Shown in pieces: positions 15,060-23,938 of a stretch of 64,000 nucleotides of DNA (position 1 is the first letter of the stretch; each line of letters opens with the position of its first letter). The position numbers were made by a program, and so were the translations under genes. The stretch covers positions 37,455 through 101,454 of the forward strand of contig CAYWGD010000011.1 of NCBI GenBank assembly GCA_964457335.1, given 5' to 3'. This DNA comes from CAJBVW01 sp964457335 (GTDB lineage Bacteria; Myxococcota_A; UBA796; SXON01). The notes under the pieces were generated by a model, which searched no databases, had not been told where the DNA came from, and worked only from the letters and a program-made list of their open reading frames with translations.

Positions 15060-16019
15060 ATGCCCCGACGCGACACCGCCGCCTCGCACGTCCTCACGCG
15101 CGTCCCGCTCGCGCGCCCCGACGACACCGTGTCCGACGTGCTCACGGCGCTGCCCGGCACCCACGAGAGCGTCGACGCGGTGTACGTGCTCGACGACGAT
15201 CGCCGCCTGGTCGGGCGGGCGCGCCTGCACGAGCTCCTCGCGCGGCCCGGCACGGCGCGGCTCCGGGACTTCATGCACCCGGATCCGCCCCGCGCGCACG
15301 GGTCCGAGGACACGGACCATCTCGCGCACCGCGCCCTCGTCCACGGGCTCGCCGAGCTCCCCGTCGTGGACGTGCACGGCCGCTTCCTCGGCGTCGTCCC
15401 CTCCGCCGCGCTGATGCGCATCCTGCGGCGCGAGCACGTCGAGGACCTGCACCGGCTCGCCGGCATCGCGCGCGAGGAGGACCAGGTGCGCGAGGCCGCC
15501 GAGGCGCCGCCGACACGACGGGTGCGGCACCGCCTGCCCTGGCTCGTGGTCGGGCTCCTCGGGAGCGTGCTCTCCGCGGTGGTGATGGACGGCGCCGAGG
15601 CGTCGCTGCGCGCCAACGTCGCCGTCGCCTACTTCGTGCCCGCGATCGTCTACCTCGCGGACGCCGTCGGCACGCAGACGGAGGCGATCACGGTGCGCGC
15701 CATCTCGCTCACGCGCCTGCCGCTCCGGCGCATGCTCAAGGGCGAGCTCTGGACGGGCGCGCTCGTGGGCGCGGCGCTCGGGGCCTTCCTGGGGCCGATC
15801 GTGTGGCTCGGCTGGGGCGACGCGCGCCTCGCGCTCGCGGTCGGCATCGCCGTGCTCGTGGCCGGCACCCTCGCGACGACGATCGGGCTGCTCCTGCCCT
15901 GGGCCCTGCACGCCAGCGGTCGCGACCCCGCCTTCGGGAGCGGCCCGCTCGCGACGATCGTGCAGGACGTGCTCTCGCTCCTCGTGTACTTCGGGACCGT
16001 GCGGCTCCTCTTCGGCTGA
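15060..16019 (+). CDS. MgtE-like divalent cation transporter lacking the N-domain
   Basis: 319 residues. Residues of about 15-130 form a pair of CBS domains (DTVSDVLTALPG, LVDVHGRFLGVVP-type strands). The last 160 hold five predicted membrane helices. The pore segments YFVPAIVYLADAVGTQTEA and SGPLATIVQDVLSLLVYFG align with the Mg2+-conducting region of MgtE. Usual MgtE proteins are about 450 residues and carry an N-terminal superhelical sensor domain, which is absent here, so magnesium gating must differ. A TTG at 15024 overlapping the P450 stop is an alternative start, but 15060 gives a cleaner CBS beginning. Confidence 0.78.
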   Translation: MPRRDTAASHVLTRVPLARPDDTVSDVLTALPGTHESVDAVYVLDDDRRLVGRARLHELLARPGTARLRDFMHPDPPRAHGSEDTDHLAHRALVHGLAELPVVDVHGRFLGVVPSAALMRILRREHVEDLHRLAGIAREEDQVREAAEAPPTRRVRHRLPWLVVGLLGSVLSAVVMDGAEASLRANVAVAYFVPAIVYLADAVGTQTEAITVRAISLTRLPLRRMLKGELWTGALVGAALGAFLGPIVWLGWGDARLALAVGIAVLVAGTLATTIGLLLPWALHASGRDPAFGSGPLATIVQDVLSLLVYFGTVRLLFG

Positions 16020-16071
16020 GCCCGCGGCCGGAGCCCCGCCGCGCGCTTAGATTGGCGCGCCCGGAGGTCCC

Positions 16072-17067
16072 ATGGCGCAGTTCGAAGAAGGCACCACCCT
16101 CGACCGCTTCCTGCTCGAGACCACCCGCGAGCACCCCGAGGCGACGGGGCAGTTCGTCACGCTGCTCAAGCAGGTGGCGCTCGCCGGCAAGCTCGTCAGC
16201 GCGCGCGTGAACCGCGCCGGCCTCGCGGGGATGTTCGGCGCCACCGGGTCGATGAACATCCAGGGCGAGTACGTCCAGAAGATGGACATCTACGCGAACG
16301 AGACGTTCAAGCGGGCGCTCGAGCACGCGGGCGTGGTCTGCATGATGGTGTCGGAGGAGGAGGACGCGCCGATCTCCGTCCCCGAGCCCTTCGAGCACGG
16401 CAGCTACGTGTTCTGCATGGATCCGCTCGACGGCTCCTCGAACATCGACACCAACGCCTCCATCGGGACCATCTTCTGCATCTTCCGTCGCAGGTCCGAG
16501 GGGAACGGCTGCGGCGTCACCGAGGACGTGCTCCGGAGCGGCCGCGACATCGTGGCCGCGGGCTACATCGTCTACGGCGCCGGCACCGTGCTGATGCTCT
16601 CGACCGGCAAGGGCGTGCACGGGTTCACGCTCGACCCCACGGTGGGCGAGTTCTTCCTGTCGCACCGCGACGTTCGGCTCGGCGCGAAGTCGAAGACCTA
16701 CTCCTGCAACGAGGCCTACGCGGCGCAGTGGGACCCGCGGCTCCAGGGCTGGCTCGCGAAGGTCAAGGACCCGTCGCTCGGCTGGTCGGCCCGCTACATC
16801 GGCTCGCTCGTCGGCGACTTCCACCGCAACCTCGTGAAGGGCGGCGTCTTCCTCTACCCGCCCACCGCGAAGGCCCCCAAGGGCAAGCTGCGCCTCCTGT
16901 ACGAGGCGTTCCCCCTCGCGTTCCTGGTCGAAGCGGCGGGGGGCGCCGCCAGCGACGGGACGACTCCGATCCTGGACAAGGTCCCGGGCTCCATCCACGA
17001 GCGCACGTCGCTCTTCATCGGAGACCGCGACAACGTCGAGGAGATCGTGCGAACCTTGAGCACATGA
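16072..17067 (+). CDS. fbp: Class I fructose-1,6-bisphosphatase
   Basis: 331 residues, the normal length for the family. It dephosphorylates fructose 1,6-bisphosphate in gluconeogenesis in the cytoplasm. The metal/substrate signature CMDPLDGSSNIDTNASIG is intact, the EEED acidic pair before it supplies magnesium ligands, and SARYIGSLVGDFHRN and KGKLRLLYEAFPLAFL are the C-terminal active-site blocks. GGAGGT lies six bases before the ATG. TAGATT at 16048-16053 is a possible -10 box. Its TGA overlaps a possible ATG of the next gene (ATGA). Confidence 0.95.
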   Translation: MAQFEEGTTLDRFLLETTREHPEATGQFVTLLKQVALAGKLVSARVNRAGLAGMFGATGSMNIQGEYVQKMDIYANETFKRALEHAGVVCMMVSEEEDAPISVPEPFEHGSYVFCMDPLDGSSNIDTNASIGTIFCIFRRRSEGNGCGVTEDVLRSGRDIVAAGYIVYGAGTVLMLSTGKGVHGFTLDPTVGEFFLSHRDVRLGAKSKTYSCNEAYAAQWDPRLQGWLAKVKDPSLGWSARYIGSLVGDFHRNLVKGGVFLYPPTAKAPKGKLRLLYEAFPLAFLVEAAGGAASDGTTPILDKVPGSIHERTSLFIGDRDNVEEIVRTLST

Positions 17068-18149
17068 GCGCAGCGGCGCGGCGGTCGGGTCCGGATCTTC
17101 TTGGGGCAGGGGGGGCGAGCCCCCCCCGCAACGCCCCCCCCACCGACGCCGGGGCCTTGCCCCAGGTGCAGGGCCTGCAGATCCTGGGAGAGGAGGAGGT
17201 CGAGCAGGAGACCCACGGCGGCGTGACCGTGCGGCTCCGCAAGGAGCGGCTGCTCGTCGACGGGCGGATCGCGATCGTGCGCAAGCGGCTCGCGGGGCTG
17301 CGGGGGCCGCGCGTCGTGCTCGTCCACGGCTTCGCGCAGAACCGCTACACGTGGCACCTCTCGAAGCGCTCGCTCTCGGCCTGGCTCGCGGGGGAAGGAT
17401 TCGACACCTACAACCTGGAGCTCCCGGGCCACGGGAACTCGCGCTCGCCGGCGGGGTCGGCGGCGTTCGCGGCGTACGTCGAGGACATCCGCCGGGTGGC
17501 GGAGGTGCTCGGCGAGCCGGCGTTCTGGATGGGCCACAGCCTCGGCGGCGCCGCGGTCTACGCGGGGGCGACGGTCGCGCCGATGCGCGGGGTGATCGGG
17601 ATCGGCGCGTTGTTCCGCTTCGCGCAGGCGAACGCGGCGCTCCAGCTCTTGTGCCGCTTCTCGGGCATGGTGCAGGGCCGCGAGCTCATGGGCGCGCTGA
17701 ACGTGCGCACCAACCTCGCGGGGCGGCTGCTCGCGCGGCTCTACAGCGTCTCCGACATCGCCGGCTACGCCTTCCCCGTGAGCGGGTGGGCGCCCGGCAG
17801 CATGGAGCAGGACCTGCTCGCGGAGCGCCTGAAGCGCGGCTTCGACTGGACGAGCGCGAACGTGTGGTTCGACATGGCGCGGTGGGGCACGTCCGGCCGC
17901 TTCGACTACGAGGACGCCTGGGCGGGGACCGACGTGCCGCTGCTCGTCGTGGGTGGCGACCTCGACCACCTCATGCTCCCGGAGGACGCGCGCACCGCGT
18001 TCGACCTCTCGGGCAGCTCCGACCGCACGCTCGCGCTGCTCGACGACTACGGCACCGGCGTGCACTGGGGGCACCTCGACCTCGTGCTCGGGAAGCACGC
18101 GCCCCTGCACGTCTGGCCGATGCTCCGGGACTGGATGCAGGCGCGCTGA
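17064..18149 (+). CDS. Alpha/beta hydrolase
   Basis: Up to 361 residues. LVHGFAQNRYTW is the oxyanion-hole segment, ELPGHGNSRS follows, and MGHSLGGAAVY is the nucleophile elbow (Ser159 in this numbering). The VGGDLDHL block carries the acid and GVHWGHLDLVLG the catalytic His. It is likely an esterase or lipase of unknown substrate. The start is unsettled. ATG 17064 overlaps the fbp stop, but would translate the hairpin repeat at 17095-17142 into GASPPRNAPP. TTG 17157 or GTG 17166, just after the repeat, are the alternatives, and I lean to one of those biologically. Confidence 0.82.
   Translation: MSAAARRSGPDLLGAGGASPPRNAPPTDAGALPQVQGLQILGEEEVEQETHGGVTVRLRKERLLVDGRIAIVRKRLAGLRGPRVVLVHGFAQNRYTWHLSKRSLSAWLAGEGFDTYNLELPGHGNSRSPAGSAAFAAYVEDIRRVAEVLGEPAFWMGHSLGGAAVYAGATVAPMRGVIGIGALFRFAQANAALQLLCRFSGMVQGRELMGALNVRTNLAGRLLARLYSVSDIAGYAFPVSGWAPGSMEQDLLAERLKRGFDWTSANVWFDMARWGTSGRFDYEDAWAGTDVPLLVVGGDLDHLMLPEDARTAFDLSGSSDRTLALLDDYGTGVHWGHLDLVLGKHAPLHVWPMLRDWMQAR
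17095..17142 (+). repeat. GC-rich hairpin repeat, copy 3
   Basis: Begins 28 bases after the fbp stop: TCTTCTTGGGGCAGGGGGGG, short loop, CCCCCCCCGCAACGCCCCCC. It falls within the first codons of the alpha/beta hydrolase if that gene starts at 17064. Confidence 0.7.
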
Positions 18150-18216
18150 GCGGGATCTTCTCGCGCATCCGCGTAACGGCGCGCCGGGCCGCCCCTTGGT
18201 GTGGGTCGAGGTGCCC

Positions 18217-19131
18217 ATGCCCGGACAGACCCGCACGACCCAGACCACGCCCCCCAAGGACGGCTCCGCCGCGACCGCGCTGACGCGCAGCCGCCGCGAC
18301 TTCGGCAGCAACCAGGACCGCATCGCGAAGGCCCACGGTCCCGGCGGCGGGCAGGACGCGCCGCTCACCCTCCAGCGGCGGCCCGAGCTCGAGCCGAAGG
18401 GCGGGGAGGTGGCGCCCGCGGTCACCACCCACGTCGCGACCTACGATCGCACCGACGTCGTGGCGCCCGAGCCGACGTGGCTCGACCGCCTCCGTGACGC
18501 GCTCCGGCGCTTCGACGAGGGGCTCGTGCAGACGGGCCGCCCCGAGAACTGGGACGACCGCATGGTCGACAAGGACGCCACGCAGTCGTTCGGCGTGCAG
18601 CTCTACGGCGAGTCGAGCTCGGGCGACCGCAGCATCGCCACGAAGGCGTCCGAGGACGCGACGTTCTTCGGGCCGTCCGTGGACCTCGCGGCCTTCCTCG
18701 ACCTGGTGGACACGGTCGTCGGCGCCCTCCCGGGGGAGACCGGGTACGACGCCTACCGGAAGGGCTGGGGCGAGGCGAGGGCGGACTGGGAGAAGGGCGA
18801 CTACGAGGGGATGATCGGGAAGGTCGAGGAGCTCGTCGGGATGGTCGAGGAGGCCTACGGGCTCGTCGAGGAGGAGGAGGAGGAGGGCTCCCCGTCGACC
18901 GGGTCGGGCGGGCCGGGCGGGTCGGGGGACGCCTCCGCGGACGGCGGCGCGTACACGCAGCGGGAGCAGGAGCTGGTCGATCACCGGCACGTGTCGGGCT
19001 TCCTCACCGACCCGGGCGGGAACCTCTGGCGCTACGACTACGCGGACGGGACGCGCGACCTCGTGCGCGAGTGGGTGGACGAGGGCGGGCGCATCCGGAC
19101 CGCGCTCGTGCGATCGGAGCGCTGGAACTAG
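18217..19131 (+). CDS. Unknown protein with acidic, low-complexity middle
   Basis: 304 residues, not recognised. The N-terminal 100 residues are polar and disorder-prone (MPGQTRTTQTTPPKDG, SRRDFGSNQDRIAKAHG). Residues of about 100-210 contain a folded-looking segment (WLDRLRDALRRFDEGL, FGVQLYGESSSGDRSI, PSVDLAAFLDLVDTVV). A run of six Glu and a Gly/Ser linker follow, and then a C-terminal module (YTQREQELVDHRHVSGFL, WRYDYADGTRDLVREWV). There is no signal peptide. GAGGT lies just before the ATG. The gene stands alone between the hydrolase and the kinase. It could be an effector-like or scaffold protein, but nothing in the sequence decides. Confidence 0.6.
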   Translation: MPGQTRTTQTTPPKDGSAATALTRSRRDFGSNQDRIAKAHGPGGGQDAPLTLQRRPELEPKGGEVAPAVTTHVATYDRTDVVAPEPTWLDRLRDALRRFDEGLVQTGRPENWDDRMVDKDATQSFGVQLYGESSSGDRSIATKASEDATFFGPSVDLAAFLDLVDTVVGALPGETGYDAYRKGWGEARADWEKGDYEGMIGKVEELVGMVEEAYGLVEEEEEEGSPSTGSGGPGGSGDASADGGAYTQREQELVDHRHVSGFLTDPGGNLWRYDYADGTRDLVREWVDEGGRIRTALVRSERWN

Positions 19132-19209
19132 GAGCGTCCGCGCGGGAGGAGGGGCCGGAGGGGCTCCCCGCGCCGGCCGCCGGGCGGGCTCCGACGGAGG
19201 CGCGCGCGG

Positions 19210-19215
19210 TACCAT
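19210..19215 (+). promoter_or_regulatory. Candidate -10 hexamer of a leaderless gene
   Basis: TACCAT preceded by GG, eight bases before the ATG at 19224, with no nearby Shine-Dalgarno sequence. Same spacing as at 2003 and 5505. Confidence 0.45.
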
Positions 19216-19223
19216 CGTGACGC

Positions 19224-22200
19224 ATGGCGGCCCCCCTCCCACCGGGCATCGAGCTCCACGAGCGCATCGGCGAAGGCGGCATCGCCGACGTGTTCCGGGG
19301 CGTGTGGAAGGGGCGCGAGGTCGCGCTGAAGGTCCTGCGCGAGCCCGACCGCCCCGGCCTCCGGACGCGGTTCGTGCGCGAGGGCCGGCTGCTCCAGCGG
19401 CTCTCCCACCCCGGGCTCGTCCGCTGCCACGCGGTGCTCGAGGGCCCCCAGCCGGTGCTCGTGCTGGAGCTCCTCCTCGGGGCTTCGCTCGACATCCGGC
19501 TCCTGGAGGAGGGGCCGATCCCGCCCGAGGACGGCGTGCTGCTCGCGTCCTCCGCCCTGCGCGCGCTCGCGTACCTGCACGAGAACGGCATCGTGCACCG
19601 CGATCTGAAGGCGTCGAACGTGTGGCTCGGGGTCGACCGCCGCGTCGTCCTCGTGGACCTCGGGCTCGCCGCCGACAGCTCCGACCCGCTCACCACCACG
19701 CTCGGCGACGTGCTCGGCACCCACGCCTACATGGCGCCCGAGCAGATCGCGGGCGCGGAGACCGACCACCGCTGCGACCTCTACAGCCTCGGCATCACGT
19801 TGTACGAGGCGCTCTGCGGCGCGCGCCCGTACGAGGCGAGCGGGCTCGCCGGCTACCTGCAGGCGCACCGGGCCGCGGGCGCGACCCCCATCGTGGAGCG
19901 CGTGCCGGGCGTGCCCGTCCGCCTCGCCTCGCTGATCGACCGGCTGATGGCCCGCGACCCGGCGGCGCGGCCGGCCTCGGCCGCCGTCGCGCTGGCGCTC
20001 CTCACCGGGAGCGCCGGCCTCCGCCGCGAGCTCGAAGCCCCGCGGCCGGTGGGGCGCGAGGCGGCGCAGGGCGCCATCCAGGCGGTCCTGGACGCGGGGG
20101 GGACGCTCCGCGTCACCGGGGAGCTCGGGAGCGGCCTCGGCCTCGCGGCGCGCCACGCGCTCGCCCTCGCCCGCGCCGACCGGGTCGAGTACGCCTCGGT
20201 GCGCTGCCGGGCGCGCCTGGGCCCCGCGGAGATCGTGGGCGCGCTCGCCCGGGAGCTGGAGCCCGTCGTGGGGGCCGTGGCGCCGGAGCTGCCCGCGGTG
20301 CTCGACGCGCTCCGGACCGTGGCGCGGCAGGACGGCCGCTTCCTCGTGGTGGTGGAGGACCTCGACCTCGCCCCGGAGGGCGTGGCCGAGGTGATCGAGC
20401 GGCTCCGGGAGGTGCCGGACCTCGCGCTCGTCGTCACGGGGCGCTCCCTCCCCGAGCGGCTCGGGGGCCGCGAGGTGGTGCTCCGGCCGCTGACGCTCGC
20501 CGAGGTGCGCGTGCTCGTGGGGGGGATGCTCGGCACGCCCACGCTCCCCGCCGGCCTGGACGCGGCCGTGCAGCGCGCGAGCGGCGGGCTGCCCGCGATC
20601 GTGGTCGCGATCCTGCGCGAGCACGTGGCGCGCGGGGCGGTCTGGTGCGAGGGGATGGGCGAGGACGGGCGGCCGCGCTGGGCCTGGGACCCGACGGCGC
20701 CGCTCTCGCCGGGCGAGGACACCACGCGGCGCTTCGACCGCGCGCTCCGGACCCTGCCGGAGGCCACCCGGCGCATCGTCGCGGGGCTCGCCGTGGCCGG
20801 GGAGCCGGTGCCGCTGGAGCTCCTCCTGACCGCCGCCGGCGCGGACCCCTCGGGCGCGGACCTCGGCCCGGCGCTCCGGCACGGGCTCCTCGCCGTCGGG
20901 CTGCAGGCCGGCGAGGAGTGGGTGTCGATCCGGCGGGCCGTGCTGGAGCCGATCCTGCTCGCGAGCGTGGACGAGGAGCGCGAACGCGAGCTGCACCTGC
21001 TCCTGGCGGACGCGGCGCGGCTGCGCCCCATCCGCGAATGGGAGCAGCGCTTCCTGCTCCTGCACCTCGCGCTGGGCGCGCGCGAGCCCGAGGACACCGC
21101 GCGGCTCGTGGAGCTGGGCGACTGGCTCGTCTCCGGCGGGCGCCCGCAGACGGCCCTGGAGGTCCTCGACGCGGCCACGCGGCTCCCGCTCGGGGACGGC
21201 GCGACCCTCGGCGCGTTGGCCCTCGCCCGCTGCGACGCGCTCGTCCTCCTCGGCCGCCTCCCCGAGGCGCGCCGGGCGCTGGAGGCGGGGCGCGCGCTGG
21301 CGCAGGCCTCGGACGACCCGGCGCTCGCGCGGCGGGTGGAGCTCGCCCACCTCGACCTCGCGCTCGCGGCCGGCGGGCGCATCCCGGACGGGGCCCGCGC
21401 GCTCGTGCGCGACGTGACGGAGGCGTCGAGCCCCCGGCTGCTCCTGGCCGCGGCGACCCTCCACCTGATGGCCGGGAGCCTCGACGGCGCCGAGGCCGCC
21501 TTCACCCGCGCGCTGGACCGCGCGGCGCCCGGGCCCGTGGACCGCCTCGCCGTCACCGCGCGGCTCGGGGTGGGGCGCGTGGCGGCGCTCCGCGGGGACC
21601 TGCCGCGCGCGGCGATGCTGTACCGGGGGCTCGCCGCCGAGCTCCGCGCCGTCGACCGGCCGCTCGCGGCCTGCGAGGCTCTCGTCCGGCTCGCCGAGAT
21701 CCACGGCGCGGAGGGGCGGCTCGCCGCCGCGCTGGAGAGCCTGCGCGCGGCCCAGGACCTCGCCGGCGACCGCGCCGGCCCGTGGACGCTCGCCACCATC
21801 GCCATCGGCCGGGCGCGTGTGCACCTCGCGGGCGGCGACCCCGAGACCGCCGAGGCCCTCCTCGCGAACCACGCCACCTGCGGCGACCCCGTGGCCCCAT
21901 GGCCGATCCGGCAGCCGTACCTGGCGCTCCTCGCCGAGCTGCGCGAGGCCCTCGGCGACACGCCGTCGGCCCTCGCGGCGCACCTGCGGGCCGCCGAGGG
22001 CGCGTCCGCCGTCCCCGACGCGCCCGTCCACGCCTTCCACGCCGGCATGGTCGCGATCCTCACCGCGGACAGCGCCGGGGTGGGCGCCGCCATGGACGCG
22101 CTGGCCGGCTTCGGCATCCCCGCCCGCATGGCCCGCATGCTCCTGCTCGGGGGGGTGACGGGTCGGGACGCGGAGGTGCTCGAAGCCGCCGAGGCGGAGG

Positions 22201-22400
22201 CGCGCGCGGCGGGCGACCGGATGCTGCTCCTGCGCGTCCTCCACGCCCGCCGGGACCCCGCGGGCGGCGAGGCCGCCGCCATCTGCACGCAGGTGCTCGA
22301 CGGGCTCTTCGGGACGCTCCGGGAGCGCTTCGTGGAGGCGTCGTCCACGCGCTGGGCCCTCGGGGAGCGCGCCGGCGGTAGACGCGATACTGGGGGTTGA
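19224..22400 (+). CDS. Ser/Thr protein kinase fused to degenerate NTPase and TPR-like region
   Basis: 1058 residues. Kinase domain about 8-270: GEGGIADVFRG (Gly loop, 16-26), catalytic Lys36, HRDLKASN (125-132), DLG at 145-147 in place of DFG, APE 171-173. Next (about 285-470) is a domain placed like the AAA/STAND ATPase of similar myxobacterial kinases: the loop GELGSGLGLA lacks the Lys-Ser/Thr of a Walker A, although the Walker B-like FLVVVEDLDLA survives, so ATP binding there is doubtful. About 550 residues of helical repeats follow, probably TPR. No membrane helix is present, so it is a cytoplasmic signalling hub. Its TGA overlaps the next ATG (TGATG). Confidence 0.85.
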   Translation: MAAPLPPGIELHERIGEGGIADVFRGVWKGREVALKVLREPDRPGLRTRFVREGRLLQRLSHPGLVRCHAVLEGPQPVLVLELLLGASLDIRLLEEGPIPPEDGVLLASSALRALAYLHENGIVHRDLKASNVWLGVDRRVVLVDLGLAADSSDPLTTTLGDVLGTHAYMAPEQIAGAETDHRCDLYSLGITLYEALCGARPYEASGLAGYLQAHRAAGATPIVERVPGVPVRLASLIDRLMARDPAARPASAAVALALLTGSAGLRRELEAPRPVGREAAQGAIQAVLDAGGTLRVTGELGSGLGLAARHALALARADRVEYASVRCRARLGPAEIVGALARELEPVVGAVAPELPAVLDALRTVARQDGRFLVVVEDLDLAPEGVAEVIERLREVPDLALVVTGRSLPERLGGREVVLRPLTLAEVRVLVGGMLGTPTLPAGLDAAVQRASGGLPAIVVAILREHVARGAVWCEGMGEDGRPRWAWDPTAPLSPGEDTTRRFDRALRTLPEATRRIVAGLAVAGEPVPLELLLTAAGADPSGADLGPALRHGLLAVGLQAGEEWVSIRRAVLEPILLASVDEERERELHLLLADAARLRPIREWEQRFLLLHLALGAREPEDTARLVELGDWLVSGGRPQTALEVLDAATRLPLGDGATLGALALARCDALVLLGRLPEARRALEAGRALAQASDDPALARRVELAHLDLALAAGGRIPDGARALVRDVTEASSPRLLLAAATLHLMAGSLDGAEAAFTRALDRAAPGPVDRLAVTARLGVGRVAALRGDLPRAAMLYRGLAAELRAVDRPLAACEALVRLAEIHGAEGRLAAALESLRAAQDLAGDRAGPWTLATIAIGRARVHLAGGDPETAEALLANHATCGDPVAPWPIRQPYLALLAELREALGDTPSALAAHLRAAEGASAVPDAPVHAFHAGMVAILTADSAGVGAAMDALAGFGIPARMARMLLLGGVTGRDAEVLEAAEAEARAAGDRMLLLRVLHARRDPAGGEAAAICTQVLDGLFGTLRERFVEASSTRWALGERAGGRRDTGG

Positions 22401-23929
22401 TGGCGAACGTCGGCGAGACCCACATCAGCTTGCAAGATCCCCGGACGGGGGAGGTCGTCGGGCAGCTCCCGGTGACCCCGGTGGAGGCGGTGGCGGATCT
22501 CGTGGCGCGGGCGCGGTCCGCGCAGGTCGCGTGGGCCGGACGCACGCTGGACGATCGCAAGGCCGCGATCCGTTCGCTCGCCCGAGTGTTCATGGGCCGC
22601 GCGGCGGACCTCGTCGACGCGCTGGTGAGCGAGATCGGCAAGCCGGCCGGCGAGGCGTGGACGAGCGAGGTCGTCACCGCGCAGGAGCTCTTCGACGGCT
22701 GGCTCGAGATGATCGACGACGAGCTGGCCGACGTGCCCGTCCCGCTCAACCCGGTGAACTACCCGGGCAAGGACGTGCTGGTGCGGCTCGAGCCCATCGG
22801 CGTCGTCGGCATGATCATGCCGTGGAACTACCCCGTGCACCTGCCGCTCCGCACGATCGTGCCGGCCGTGCTCGCGGGGGACGCGGTGGTGTGGAAGCCG
22901 TCGGAGCACGCGGCGCGTTGCGGCGCGATCCTCGACGAGATCTTCCGTGCGTCGCTCCCGCCCGACCTCGTGATCACCGTCCAGGGCGGCGGCGCGCAGG
23001 GCGGGGCGCTGATCGACGCGGGCGTCGATCGGGTCGTGTTCACCGGCAGCGTGCCCACGGGGCGCGTCGTGGCCCAGCGGGCGGCGGCGCGGCTCGTGCC
23101 CTGCTCGCTCGAGCTCGGCAGCAAGGACCCCGCGATCGTGCTCCACGACGCCGACCTCGACCGGACGGTGAACGGGCTCGTGTGGGGCGCGTTCCACAAC
23201 GCGGGCCAGGACTGCTCCTCCGTCGAGCGCGTGTACGTCGACGCGCGGATCCACGACGCCTTCGTCGAGAAGGTGGTCGCGGCCGCGAAGGCGCTGCGCT
23301 CCGGGGCCGACGTGGGCCCGCTCATCGACGAGGCGGCGCTGCGGAAGGTGCACGGGCACGTCACCAGCGCGGTGGCGGCCGGCGCGGCGATCCGCTGCGG
23401 CGGCGAGCCGACCGGGCAGGGCTGGCACTACCCGGCCACGGTGCTCACGGACGTCACCGACGACATGGCGGTGATGCGCGAGGAGACCTTCGGCCCGATC
23501 CTGCCCATCGCGAAGTTCTCCACGGAGGACGAGGCGGTGGCGCGGGCCAACGACACGCCCTACGGGCTCTGCGCGTCCGTCTGGAGCCGCGACATCGGCC
23601 GGGCCGAGGCGCTCGCGGCCCGCATCCGCTGCGGCGTGTCCTACGTGAACAACTGCTCCTTCACCGGCCCCATGGCCGGCGCGAGCTGGGGCGGCCGGAA
23701 GGAGAGCGGGTACGGCGTGACCGGCTCCCGCTTCGGCCTGGACGCCCTCGTGGCGCCGCGCACGGTCGTCGTCGACCGCTCGCGGCAGAAGAAGGAGATG
23801 TGGTGGTACCCCTATGGGGACAACCTGGTGACGATGGCGCGGGGGCTCGTCGAGCTCACGCGTCCGGGGGGAGCGCGGCTGTCCGGTGCGCGGATGGCCG
23901 TGAGCGGCCTGTTGAATCGGTGGAAGTAG
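22400..23929 (+). CDS. NAD(P)-dependent aldehyde dehydrogenase
   Basis: 509 residues. MIMPWNYPVHLPLRTI is the cofactor-binding block, FTGSVPTGRVV the Rossmann turn, LELGSKDPAIV carries the general base Glu (usual ELGGKD, here Ser for Gly), and HNAGQDCSSVERVYV the catalytic Cys. EETFGPILPI and ASWGGRKESGYG are also family signatures. It oxidises an aldehyde to the acid; the substrate is unknown. Residues after about 455 (KKEMWWYPYGDNLVTMARGL) extend beyond the usual end and may be amphipathic. The ATG overlaps the kinase stop by one base, so its expression is tied to the kinase. Confidence 0.92.
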   Translation: MANVGETHISLQDPRTGEVVGQLPVTPVEAVADLVARARSAQVAWAGRTLDDRKAAIRSLARVFMGRAADLVDALVSEIGKPAGEAWTSEVVTAQELFDGWLEMIDDELADVPVPLNPVNYPGKDVLVRLEPIGVVGMIMPWNYPVHLPLRTIVPAVLAGDAVVWKPSEHAARCGAILDEIFRASLPPDLVITVQGGGAQGGALIDAGVDRVVFTGSVPTGRVVAQRAAARLVPCSLELGSKDPAIVLHDADLDRTVNGLVWGAFHNAGQDCSSVERVYVDARIHDAFVEKVVAAAKALRSGADVGPLIDEAALRKVHGHVTSAVAAGAAIRCGGEPTGQGWHYPATVLTDVTDDMAVMREETFGPILPIAKFSTEDEAVARANDTPYGLCASVWSRDIGRAEALAARIRCGVSYVNNCSFTGPMAGASWGGRKESGYGVTGSRFGLDALVAPRTVVVDRSRQKKEMWWYPYGDNLVTMARGLVELTRPGGARLSGARMAVSGLLNRWK

Positions 23930-23938
23930 GAGGGCAGG

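Noticed and set aside
12116..15616. Open frame of over 1100 codons opposite the two P450 genes
   Set aside because: Product is Arg/Glu/His-rich low complexity; the opposite strand has complete P450 motifs.
22400..23929. Linking the aldehyde dehydrogenase at 22400 to the BMC-like protein as a metabolosome core enzyme
   Set aside because: They are about 36 kb apart with unrelated genes between, and no encapsulation peptide could be recognised at the dehydrogenase N-terminus.
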